The position numbers were made by a program, and so were the translations under genes. Below, piece after piece: positions 1 to 7,236 of a DNA stretch of 61,090 nt (the stretch's first letter is position 1; each line of letters starts with the position of its first letter). Source of the DNA: Nitrospinota bacterium. Its GTDB lineage: Bacteria; Nitrospinota_A; UBA7883; JACRLM01. The stretch spans positions 1 to 61,090 of the forward strand of contig JACRLM010000105.1 of the NCBI GenBank assembly GCA_016235255.1. The letters are read 5' to 3'. The notes under the pieces were generated by a model. The model saw nothing but the letters and a program-made list of their open reading frames with translations, had not been told where the DNA came from and made no database searches.

Positions 1-49
1 AATCCATTCTTCCCTTGCCAGTTTTCCCGTTACCGTTTACTCTTTTCAT
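1..49 (-). CDS. start of an unidentified gene, truncated by the window edge
   Basis: On the minus strand an ATG at 49-47 follows an almost perfect Shine-Dalgarno sequence (AAGGAGGT, 4-base spacing from GGAGG), and the frame stays open to the window edge. Sixteen codons are visible; the product is rich in Lys, Gly and Asn (begins MKRVNGNGKTGKG). That is too little to assign a family. The strong ribosome site is the only real support. Confidence 0.45.
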   Translation of the reverse strand, partial: MKRVNGNGKTGKGRMD

Positions 50-68
50 GTGACCTCCTTGCTTTCCG

Positions 69-254
69 TTGTTTTCGTTCAAAAACATGGTAGCAGGTGA
101 GGTCATACCTTCGTTTCAACTAAGTTTAGGACACTTTCGCGCCGATCCCAATATTAAAGAGTATCAAGGAAGGACTGCATATGATTTTGCCAGAGATGAG
201 AAAGTTAAAAAGATAATACTGGAAGCGCAAACCAAAAAGGCATTAGGGAACTAA
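69..254 (+). pseudogene. ankyrin-repeat-like fragment
   Basis: A 61-codon open frame. The part from about residue 25 to 53 looks like the last unit of an ankyrin array (DPNIKEYQGRTAYDFARD followed by a short helix), while the first 24 residues do not fit the fold. No ribosome site precedes the ATG. It is most simply the 3' remnant of a larger ankyrin-repeat gene that was truncated or rearranged. The region is clearly more AT-rich than the rest of the window. A genuine small protein is possible but less likely. Confidence 0.35.
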
Positions 255-301
255 CCACATTCAAATGCATCTTTACCTTGTAACCAGAAGAGGAGGCCGT
301 G

Positions 302-616
302 ATGCCTGAAGAACTCAAGGATTCTGGAACAGTCACCGCTATATCAGTGGTTGGTTTTGTATTCGGCCTCATAGGATTATTAGGGGCGTTTATTCCTTGC
401 TTAGGGAGTTTGGCTTTCTTCATTGGCATCCCGGCCACACTGATATCAGGACTAGGATTAGGCATTGCTTATTCGCAAAAAACAAAATCTACTTTTGCAA
501 TTGTCGCTCTGACTATCAGCTTGATTGGAGTTGTCATATCTGGTGTTCAATATTTTTCTATAATCAGCGCAGGGGAAAATGCAAGAAAGCAACTTGAACA
601 AATGCAAATAAAATAG
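302..616 (+). CDS. small membrane protein, DUF4190-like
   Basis: A protein of about 104 residues with two hydrophobic segments, each Gly/Ile/Leu-rich and separated by a short polar loop with a KTKS sequence, ending in a basic/Gln-rich tail. This is the layout of DUF4190-type inner-membrane proteins, whose function is not known. AGGAGG at 291-296 favours ATG at 302; the GTG at 299 is only two bases from it. The stop codon directly abuts the next ATG at 617, so the two genes are probably co-transcribed. The AT-rich composition differs from the bulk of the window. Confidence 0.7.
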   Translation: MPEELKDSGTVTAISVVGFVFGLIGLLGAFIPCLGSLAFFIGIPATLISGLGLGIAYSQKTKSTFAIVALTISLIGVVISGVQYFSIISAGENARKQLEQMQIK

Positions 617-1015
617 ATGAAACTGCCTGATATCTCCAAAGAATGGAGATTCGCTAATATAGGGATCGCTTGTTTGTTATTTATTGCGCTCCTTTTTCCT
701 TTTACCATTGTTTTGAGTGGAAATACCCCAAATACAACGTGGTACTCCCCAACATGCTTTGTACGTCAACATACCGGAATGCCATGCCAAACATGCGGGC
801 TTACCCGAAGCATAGTTGCCTTTTATCGAGGGGAGTGGGATAATTCACTACGCTATCACAAAAGTGGCATGTTGATAATTGTTGTGGGATTGATAGAGTT
901 ATTCTTGAGGCCATTGCCATTACTTGTCCAGCATTCATGGTTCCCTTGGGTTGACATGTTGCAATTTATACTAGTTGGAGTATTTGTAAAATTGGACATT
1001 CTTTTCCTTCACTGA
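617..1015 (+). CDS. DUF2752 family membrane protein
   Basis: 132 residues with three to four membrane segments. The diagnostic element is MPCQTCGLTRS at about residues 55-65, the Cys-x2-Cys-Gly-Leu-Thr-Arg motif of the DUF2752 family, followed by a typical short helix. The role of the family is unknown, and it is often found beside other small membrane proteins, as here. The ATG abuts the stop of the upstream DUF4190-like gene with no ribosome site of its own, suggesting translational coupling. AT-rich composition suggests recent transfer of the 1-1015 block. Confidence 0.8.
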   Translation: MKLPDISKEWRFANIGIACLLFIALLFPFTIVLSGNTPNTTWYSPTCFVRQHTGMPCQTCGLTRSIVAFYRGEWDNSLRYHKSGMLIIVVGLIELFLRPLPLLVQHSWFPWVDMLQFILVGVFVKLDILFLH

Positions 1016-1043
1016 CTATTTTCCTTGCCGAGCGGCAGGCAGT

Positions 1044-1070
1044 GTCATGGTTCGGCATGCCCACCATGAC
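1044..1070. repeat. palindromic REP-like element, copy 1
   Basis: A 7-bp stem (GTCATGG at 1044-1050 with CCATGAC at 1064-1070) encloses the 13-base centre TTCGGCATGCCCA. It sits between two convergent genes, where it could act as a transcript end for either. The centre matches 10 of 13 bases of a second palindrome at 44691-44717 whose inner stem pairs differ but still match each other. Confidence 0.6.
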
Positions 1071-1076
1071 GCTTTG

Positions 1077-2024
1077 TTAACAGTATCCCGCCGGGTCTCC
1101 CCCCAATTCTTTTATAAGCCTTGCCATGTCGTCGGGCAAAGTAGCGATGAATTCCATTTTCTTCCCGCTCTTCGGATGGACAAGCCGCATCTTCCAGGCG
1201 TGGAGCGCCTGGCGTTTTATGGGATAGCGCCCCACGCCGCGCGAATATACGGGGTCGCCGATAACCGGGCAGTTGACGCTTTGAAGATGCACCCGTATCT
1301 GGTGGGTCCTGCCGGTCACCAGAGAAACGAGCACCACGCTCGCCCCCTTTAACGTCTGCGCCACCTTGTATTTGGAGACCGCTTCGCGTCCTCCTTCTTT
1401 CATCACCGCCATCTTTTTGCGGTGAAACCTGTGACGGCCGATGTTCCCCTCAATGGTCCCCTCGCGCGGCCTTGGCTCCCCTTTGACCACGGCGATGTAT
1501 GTCCGGCTCATCGTCCGGTCCGCCAGTTGTTTTGTCAGCGATTCGTGGGCGTCGTCGTTCTTTGCCACGGCGATCAATCCCGACGTGTCCTTGTCCAGCC
1601 TATGCACTATCCCGGGGCGGACGACCCCGCCGATGGTGGAAAGCCCTTCGCCGAAATATTTTAAAAGCGCGTGTACGAGGGTGCCCGAATAATGCCCTGC
1701 CGCCGGATGGACCACCATGCCGGCCGGTTTGTTTATCACGGCGAAGTCGTCATCTTCGTAAACCACGTCCAGATGAATGTCTTCCGGGGTGATGTCCAGG
1801 CTTTTCGGGGCCGGGATTTTCACCTCCACCATATCGCCAGCCTTGAGCTTTTGGGAGGAGCGCGCGGCCTGGCCGTTCACGCTAACCATTCCGTCATTCA
1901 AAAGTTTCTGGACGTATGAGCGCGAATAGCCGAGTTCCGACGATGCGAGGAACTTGTCCAGACGGACTTTCGCCCCCTCCGCCGGTACGGTCAGCGCGCG
2001 CGGCGCGGCGTCAGATTCCTTCAC
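1077..2024 (-). CDS. rluD: RluA/RluD-family 23S rRNA pseudouridine synthase
   Basis: 315 residues. The N-terminal S4 RNA-binding domain (about residues 20-80, VRLDKFLASS...) is followed by the RluA catalytic domain with the active-site motif HRLDKDTSGL, in which the Asp attacks the uridine. Length and domain order match RluD, which modifies helix 69 of 23S rRNA; RluC or a generic RluA-type enzyme cannot be excluded. The start overlaps the 3' end of lgt by 14 bases, so the pair is co-transcribed. It ends close to a palindromic element at 1044-1070 that may terminate the transcript. Confidence 0.9.
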   Translation of the reverse strand: MKESDAAPRALTVPAEGAKVRLDKFLASSELGYSRSYVQKLLNDGMVSVNGQAARSSQKLKAGDMVEVKIPAPKSLDITPEDIHLDVVYEDDDFAVINKPAGMVVHPAAGHYSGTLVHALLKYFGEGLSTIGGVVRPGIVHRLDKDTSGLIAVAKNDDAHESLTKQLADRTMSRTYIAVVKGEPRPREGTIEGNIGRHRFHRKKMAVMKEGGREAVSKYKVAQTLKGASVVLVSLVTGRTHQIRVHLQSVNCPVIGDPVYSRGVGRYPIKRQALHAWKMRLVHPKSGKKMEFIATLPDDMARLIKELGGDPAGYC

Positions 2025-2784
2025 TTTTATAAAGCCGCCTGCTTCTCAGGTAAAAAATCACCGCCAGCAGTATCCCGCCCGCCGCCAGTATCTGCGAAGT
2101 GGAGAACGAATCACCAAGCCACATCCCGCGCGGATCGCCCCGGAACCCTTCCACGATCATCCTGCCGAAAGAATAGAGCCCCACCCATATCCACCACACC
2201 TGCCCCTTGAACTTGCGGTATGGGCGGAACGCGGTGATTATGAGGAATATAGTGAACTCGTTGAGCGAATCGTAAATCTGCGTCGGGTGGAGCGGCACGC
2301 CGGTGGGGGCGATGGAGTGGACATCCTCGAACGTGACGGCCCAGGGTACATGCGTCTCCCGCCCGTAACAGCATCCGGCGAAAAGGCAGCCGAGCCTGCC
2401 GATGGCGTGCCCCAGGGCGGCGGAAGGCGCCGCGATGTCGGCGAATTTCCACATGTCAAACTTGTAAATCCTGGCGCAGATGGCGATGGCGGCCACCGCG
2501 CCGATCACCCCGCCATAGAACACCAGCCCCCCCTCCCATATCTTGAAAACGTCCAGCGGCCTGTCCAGGTAATGCCTGTATTCCACCATGACGTAAAGGA
2601 CGCGGGACGAAAGGATCGCCGAAAGGATGATCCAGAACGAAACGTCATACACCATCTGGGGGGCCATCCCCTCCCGCTTGCCCAGCCGCGCGGCCCAGGC
2701 GATGCCCAGAAGGAAACCGCCGGCCACAAGAAGGCCGTAAGTATGAAGCGTCAGGGGGCCGAATTTGAATAGTATGGGATGCAT
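2011..2784 (-). CDS. lgt: prolipoprotein diacylglyceryl transferase
   Basis: 257 residues, multi-pass inner-membrane enzyme that moves diacylglycerol from phosphatidylglycerol to the lipobox Cys of prolipoproteins. Visible signatures are the N-terminal HTYGLLVAGGFLLG helix, the GHAIGRLGCLFAGCCYG stretch (the variant of the Lgt GRxGN signature with a Cys-rich loop) and HPTQIYDSL. It lies upstream of rluD with a 14-base overlap, and follows the MntA/HepT pair with a 41-base gap. No clear Shine-Dalgarno sequence precedes the ATG. Confidence 0.93.
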   Translation of the reverse strand: MHPILFKFGPLTLHTYGLLVAGGFLLGIAWAARLGKREGMAPQMVYDVSFWIILSAILSSRVLYVMVEYRHYLDRPLDVFKIWEGGLVFYGGVIGAVAAIAICARIYKFDMWKFADIAAPSAALGHAIGRLGCLFAGCCYGRETHVPWAVTFEDVHSIAPTGVPLHPTQIYDSLNEFTIFLIITAFRPYRKFKGQVWWIWVGLYSFGRMIVEGFRGDPRGMWLGDSFSTSQILAAGGILLAVIFYLRSRRLYKSEGI

Positions 2785-2825
2785 TTAGAATCCATTAATA
2801 AGTAATCCAGTGTTTAACGTCTGCT

Positions 2826-3188
2826 TTACAGGTTTTGATCAGCGGGGGGCGCTGGCATCGCGCCGGCGACTATTTCCCTGAGCCGTGGAAGATGAATCGT
2901 GACAATTTCCCATAATTCTTCTTTCCTTACACGGCCGTATTCATGGATGAGAATGTTTCGCAATGCCACGATCTCGCGCCATGGCACATCAGGGTGCGAT
3001 TCCTTGAAAGAACCTGAAATGTTCCTGGACGCTTCGCCAATGATCTCCAGGTTTCTTTCAACAGCGTCCATGAGAAGGTCATTCCCGGCGAAAACCTTGA
3101 AATTATATCCAACGGTATAGCGAAGGATTTTGTCCGCCGCTTCAAGAATGTCAAAAAGACGGGCGGCGTCTTTTGGATCAAGCTGCAT
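2826..3188 (-). CDS. hepT: HepT-like toxin (DUF86)
   Basis: 120 residues, all-helical. It carries the HepT Rx4HxY motif (RNILIHEY at about residues 82-89), the RNase active-site signature of HEPN-family toxins. In the known HepT/MntA systems the antitoxin MntA poly-AMPylates the Tyr of this motif. The start overlaps the end of the mntA-like gene by 11 bases, with the usual antitoxin-first order. The closest alternative is a non-toxic HEPN-domain protein of the same family. Confidence 0.88.
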   Translation of the reverse strand: MQLDPKDAARLFDILEAADKILRYTVGYNFKVFAGNDLLMDAVERNLEIIGEASRNISGSFKESHPDVPWREIVALRNILIHEYGRVRKEELWEIVTIHLPRLREIVAGAMPAPPADQNL

Positions 3189-3477
3189 ATATCAGTTCCG
3201 CGGTGGAAAGTATTGCCTGGCGGCGGAATGGATTGCGCAACGATCTTTTGTCGACCAAATCAACCTGGCGCCCGAAAAGGGCCGAAAGCTTGTCCATTAT
3301 TTCAACCCGGTTTTCAAAAGTTATCCCGCTGTTTTCCTCAAACTCCAAAAGCACGTCAACATCGCTTGCCGGGCCGAAATCATCCCTTAATACGGAACCG
3401 AACAGGAACATTTTCCTGATGCCGCGGCCACCGCAAAATCTCGCGATATTCTCCTTGTCCAGCGGAACGCGGATCAT
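3178..3477 (-). CDS. mntA: MntA-like nucleotidyltransferase antitoxin
   Basis: 99 residues, minimal nucleotidyltransferase. The GSx10DxD motif is intact (GSVLRDDFGPASDVD, about residues 25-39), and a further Asp occurs in QVDLVD, as in active MNT proteins that use ATP to AMPylate HepT. It directly precedes and overlaps the hepT-like gene. The pair sits between the broken dehydrogenase gene and lgt, on the same strand. Confidence 0.88.
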   Translation of the reverse strand: MIRVPLDKENIARFCGGRGIRKMFLFGSVLRDDFGPASDVDVLLEFEENSGITFENRVEIMDKLSALFGRQVDLVDKRSLRNPFRRQAILSTAELIYAA

Positions 3478-3539
3478 AATAATATTTCCAGTCTCTTTAA
3501 ATATGCGTCAAGCACAAGAACGTTCCGGCGTCTGCAACC

Positions 3540-4507
3540 CTATTGTATCGAAATCAACGCTTTTATAACATCTTTGCGTTTTGCGTTTTCCAGTATCGCC
3601 GCTCCGCCGTCCAGATTCATGATACAGGATATCAGCGGCTCCGGGTCCACTTCTCCCTTTTTCAGCGCTTCTATCGCCTTTGGAAAAGGGCCGCAACGGG
3701 AGCCGGTGACGGTGATCTCGTTTATCACGAGTGCGTTCAAGTCTATCGCCCGTTGGTCCGCGACGGTGGTCTTCATCACGATGGTTCCGCGCGGCTTTAC
3801 CATCCTGGCGGCGTCTTGCATCCCGGAGGCTGAGCCGGTGGCGTCCACAACCACGTCATATTCCCATTCGATATTGCGGGCGGCAGAAGCTTCCATCGTC
3901 TCTATCCCGAGTTTGGAGAGTATCCCCAGCCGTTCATGGCGCTTGCCAACGCAAACCAGTTTGCAGGCAGTCCGCCGCAACACCATCGCCACAAGCAGCC
4001 CCAGTTTTCCATCGCCCAAAACGGCCACCCGGTGGGATGGTTTGATATCCACTTGTTCCAAAACTTCGAACGCCGCCGCCAGCGGCTCTGTGAACACGGC
4101 GCTCCGGTCGCTCACCGAATCCGGGATGATGTGAAGGTTTTGCATTGGCAGGGTGAAACGGTCGGCGAAAACTCCGTCCCGCCCGGCGATTCCAAGCACG
4201 GTGCGGTTGGGGCAATGGTGCCCAGCCCACCCATGCAGAATTGGCATTCTCCGCAGGGGCAATTGATTTCCCCTGCCACCCGCTTGCCGATAAGCCCCTT
4301 GTCCGGCGCTTCCTCGACCACCCCCACGAACTCGTGCCCCAGAACGCCGGAAAAGCCCATGTATCCGCGCGCCAGTTCCAGATCGGTGTTGCACACCCCG
4401 CAAAGCAGCGGGCGGATGAGCGCTTCGTCGGGCTTGGGGGTTGGGTCAGGATAGTCCTTTTCCAGCGTCACGCCGGATCCGCGCAGAACGACGGCCCGCA
4501 TCGTCAA
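3540..4507 (-). pseudogene. zinc-dependent alcohol dehydrogenase (MDR family), frameshifted
   Basis: The N-terminal half (from ATG at 4507) holds the catalytic-zinc region (CGVCNTDLE, GHEFVGVVEE) and most of the structural-zinc cluster (CPCGECQFC). The C-terminal half, in another frame and running to 3540, supplies the last Cys (HHCPNR), the Rossmann fold (VAVLGDGKLGLLVA) and the C-terminal lobe. The frames join near 4221-4223, where one extra base in a short C run would restore a continuous product of about 320 residues. Known MDR enzymes of this kind oxidise sugar alcohols, threonine or similar substrates; the substrate here is unknown. Either a real inactivating deletion or a sequencing or assembly error fits. 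Confidence 0.8.
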
Positions 4508-4552
4508 ATACCAGCCAGGCAGGCGTTGGCCATAGCAGGTGTGAGCCGCATT

Positions 4553-5293
4553 CTACCTGTTGTGGTAATACTGCGCGGGAGTCTGGCTGGCGATGTAGTC
4601 CACAGCCTTCACTATGCACACCCGGATAGCTTTTTCCATGGGGGTGTTTTCGTAGTAGCCCAGCCCGAACGGGATCGGGACGCCGCCGATGGCCCCGCCG
4701 ATGCCGGCGAACCAGTCGGAAGATTTGCCCTCCACGGTCACCGCGCCGACGATGCGGCCGGTCTTTGTGTCCACAACCTTCATGTCTATGGCCATGTACG
4801 CGGTCTTGCCGCCGCCGCCCACGCCAAAAAACGCCCCTCCGCCCACAGGCACCCCAACGCCGCCGATCCCACCACCCGCGTCCGGTTCAAACGCCGTCAC
4901 GGCGGCGGTCACCACAAGCTCCGCCCCTTCAAGCTGGCCTATTGGGGCGGCGGTCTCCTTTTTGATCCTGCCGGTGGCGGCCAGGTCCTGCTCGGCGGTG
5001 ACCGCGCCGATGTCCGACCTGTCGAGCACGATGAACCTGTTGCTGTGGAACAGGGCTGTGGTAAGCATGTCCGAAAGGCCCTGCCCAAGGTCGCCTTTTC
5101 CCTTGGCCGATTTGACGGTGAACTTGTTCACCGCCAGGCGCGCCTTCGGGCCGTTGTATGCCTCCTGCTGGGCCTGCTGCATGGTGGGACCGCCGCCGCT
5201 GGTCACCGTGGCCTGCGTTTCCGCCGTGGCGCATCCCGTGGCCACAGCCAGGACAGCCGCGATCATCAACTTGCTGACAATAATGTTTCTCAT
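4553..5293 (-). CDS. CsgG-family outer-membrane lipoprotein
   Basis: About 246 residues from the ATG at 5293, chosen because GGAGG lies five bases upstream; an in-frame ATG at 5308 lacks this. A lipoprotein signal peptide ends in the lipobox ATGC (about residues 18-21). The CsgG domain follows (RLAVNKFTVKS..., LSDMLTTALFHSNRFIVLDR), with a Gly-rich hairpin region where the CsgG channel loops lie. CsgG itself forms the curli secretion pore, but no csgA, csgB, csgE or csgF is nearby, so this is better described as a CsgG-like lipoprotein of unknown cargo. Confidence 0.82.
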   Translation of the reverse strand: MRNIIVSKLMIAAVLAVATGCATAETQATVTSGGGPTMQQAQQEAYNGPKARLAVNKFTVKSAKGKGDLGQGLSDMLTTALFHSNRFIVLDRSDIGAVTAEQDLAATGRIKKETAAPIGQLEGAELVVTAAVTAFEPDAGGGIGGVGVPVGGGAFFGVGGGGKTAYMAIDMKVVDTKTGRIVGAVTVEGKSSDWFAGIGGAIGGVPIPFGLGYYENTPMEKAIRVCIVKAVDYIASQTPAQYYHNR

Positions 5294-5405
5294 GAAAGCC
5301 TCCAGCATGGTGAACGTTCCACCGTTTTCTTAAAGGATACACCCCGTCGCGGGCTGTTGTTAACACAAAACTTGGACTATCGAAGCTCCAAGCCTCCCTG
5401 TATTC

Positions 5406-5411
5406 TATAAT
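5406..5411 (+). promoter_or_regulatory. possible -10 element upstream of panC
   Basis: A consensus TATAAT lies 27 bases upstream of the panC ATG in the 145-base divergent gap between the csgG-like gene and panC. No good -35 hexamer is found 16-18 bases further upstream, so this is only a candidate. Confidence 0.3.
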
Positions 5412-5438
5412 TACGGACAATAACGGGCAAACCAGACG

Positions 5439-6293
5439 ATGAAGATAATCAAACAACCAGGGAAAATGACCGCCGCCATCCGAGGCGAAAGAGTGCAAGG
5501 CAGGACGATAGGCTTTGTCCCCACCCTCGGTTTCATGCACGAGGGGCATGAGGCGCTCTTGCTCCGGGCGAGGAAGGAGAACGACGTCCTGGTGGTCTCC
5601 CGGTTTGTCAATCCGCTCCAGTTCCGGGCCGCTGCGTTCAAGGCGTATCCAAGGGACGAGGCCTGCGACAGGGAAATATGCCGCCGGGCCGGAGCAGACT
5701 ACATTTTCTCGCCGGACGCCGGGGCCATGTATCCGGAAGATTTCGACACTTATGTGGAAGTGAAAAAATTGACGGGGAGGCTGGAGGGGGAGAAAATCCG
5801 CTGGCACTATAAAGGGGTGACCACAGTGGTGGCCAAGCTTTTCAACATTGTCTGCCCGGACAGAGCCTATTTCGGGAAAAAAGACCCGCACCAGCTGGCC
5901 ATATTGCGCAAGATGGCAGCGGACCTGAATTTCCCGGTGACGATAATCCCCGTGGCCACGCGCCGGGCGGCGGACGGTCTGGCGCTATCGTCGCGCAACA
6001 GCCTTCTTTCGCCCGAAGAGCGCAAGGCGGCGCTAGTGATCCCGGAATCAATCAAAGCTATCGCCGAAAGAATAAAGTTGCGCAAGCCCCCCCGCGCAAA
6101 GCTGGCGGGCGATTTGCGGCGCATGATACAGGCGGAGCCATCGGCCCAAGTGGACTTTGCGGCGGTGGTGGACGCGAAGACGCTGCGCGAGGACGTTCAT
6201 GGTGATGAGACGATGATCTACGCCGCAGTGTTCATCGGCGGGAAACGCCTCACCGACAACCTCGTGGTCAAACACGGCGGGAAGCGGAAATGA
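5439..6293 (+). CDS. panC: pantothenate synthetase
   Basis: 284 residues. It condenses pantoate and beta-alanine with ATP in coenzyme A biosynthesis (cytosol). The HIGH-like motif appears as FMHEGHEALL, and the other PanC signatures are FVNPLQF, YFGKKDPHQLAILRKM and DGLALSSRN. It deviates from the common consensus in a few places (VPTLGF for VPTMGA, GKKD for GEKD), and no panB or panD is nearby. The stop overlaps the start of the radical-SAM gene by four bases (ATGA), so they form a small operon. Confidence 0.92.
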   Translation: MKIIKQPGKMTAAIRGERVQGRTIGFVPTLGFMHEGHEALLLRARKENDVLVVSRFVNPLQFRAAAFKAYPRDEACDREICRRAGADYIFSPDAGAMYPEDFDTYVEVKKLTGRLEGEKIRWHYKGVTTVVAKLFNIVCPDRAYFGKKDPHQLAILRKMAADLNFPVTIIPVATRRAADGLALSSRNSLLSPEERKAALVIPESIKAIAERIKLRKPPRAKLAGDLRRMIQAEPSAQVDFAAVVDAKTLREDVHGDETMIYAAVFIGGKRLTDNLVVKHGGKRK

Positions 6294-7213
6294 CCGTGAA
6301 CAAAGAGGAGTACGACGCGCCACTTGCGTTCCCGGAGCGTGTGACCCTGGAACTGACCAACGCGTGCAACCTGCGATGCGGCTTTTGCCCAAGGCGGCTG
6401 ATGACCGCCAGGCTCGGTTTCATGGATATGGGGCTTTACAAAAAAGCCATTGATGAAATGGCGTCCATGCGGCCCGTTGGGTTGATCCCGTTTTTCAGGG
6501 GGGAGCCGCTTATCCATCCGGAATTTTTGGAGATGATGTTTTACGCCAAGCAAAGAGGCCTCGGCCCGGTGCAGCTTGTTTCAAACGCCATGCTGCTCGA
6601 TGAAAGGAAAGGGAGGGGGATCATCGAAAGCGGGGTGGACTTCATATCGTTCAGCATGGACACTGTGAACGCCGCCGATTACGAGACATCTCGCATTAAG
6701 GCCAGGTATGACGTGGCGGCCGGCAATATTCTCCGTTTCATCGAACTTAAAAAGGGAATGGGGTCGAAGACCCCGGAGATACAAATCTCCTCGGTCCAGA
6801 CGGACATCGCAAGACCATATAAGGACCGGTTTGTGGAATTCTGGCTGGAGAGGGCGGACAAGGTGCGGTTGTTCGTGGAGCACTCCAAGGACGGCAGTTT
6901 CGGAAGCCTTGGATCCGGCTTGGGCCTGCCGGATTTCCCGCGCAGGCTTCCATGCGGGAAGGTGATGAGGGAGATGGTGGTGTATTGGGACGGCCAGGTG
7001 GCCCTGTGCAACCATGACTGGGACAGGAAAGATCGTATCGGCGATATCAACACAAGCTCCATATTGGACATATGGAACGGCCCGAGCTACAGGGATATCA
7101 GGCGGGCGCATGTGGCCGGCGATGTGCACGATCCGGCGTGCGCCGGGTGCGACCATTGGAAAATGTACTACGTCGAAGAGAAGATGGTCGGGGAAGTATA
7201 TTCCAGGCGGTGA
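6290..7213 (+). CDS. radical SAM/SPASM protein
   Basis: 307 residues. The radical SAM [4Fe-4S] motif is CNLRCGFC (Cys-x3-Cys-x2-Cys, about residues 26-33), followed by FFRGEP in the place of the usual GGEP. The C-terminal SPASM region has Cys residues in VALCNHDW, DPACAGC and an upstream CGKVMRE, enough for an auxiliary iron-sulphur cluster. The substrate is unknown. It overlaps panC by four bases but resembles the radical-SAM proteins of the neighbouring glycan locus, toward which it converges. Confidence 0.85.
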   Translation: MTVNKEEYDAPLAFPERVTLELTNACNLRCGFCPRRLMTARLGFMDMGLYKKAIDEMASMRPVGLIPFFRGEPLIHPEFLEMMFYAKQRGLGPVQLVSNAMLLDERKGRGIIESGVDFISFSMDTVNAADYETSRIKARYDVAAGNILRFIELKKGMGSKTPEIQISSVQTDIARPYKDRFVEFWLERADKVRLFVEHSKDGSFGSLGSGLGLPDFPRRLPCGKVMREMVVYWDGQVALCNHDWDRKDRIGDINTSSILDIWNGPSYRDIRRAHVAGDVHDPACAGCDHWKMYYVEEKMVGEVYSRR

Positions 7214-7236
7214 GCGGAAGGATCAAGGCCGCGGCT

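Noticed and set aside
1954..2772. Long plus-strand open frame (272 codons)
   Set aside because: It is the antisense shadow of lgt and rluD, is Pro/Arg/His-rich and has no family resemblance.
4553..5293. Curli secretion locus
   Set aside because: Only a CsgG-like lipoprotein is present; no csgA, B, C, E or F and no amyloid repeats nearby.
4241..5410. 389-codon plus-strand open frame
   Set aside because: It runs antisense through the csgG-like and dehydrogenase genes; the high GC of the real genes keeps the opposite frame open.
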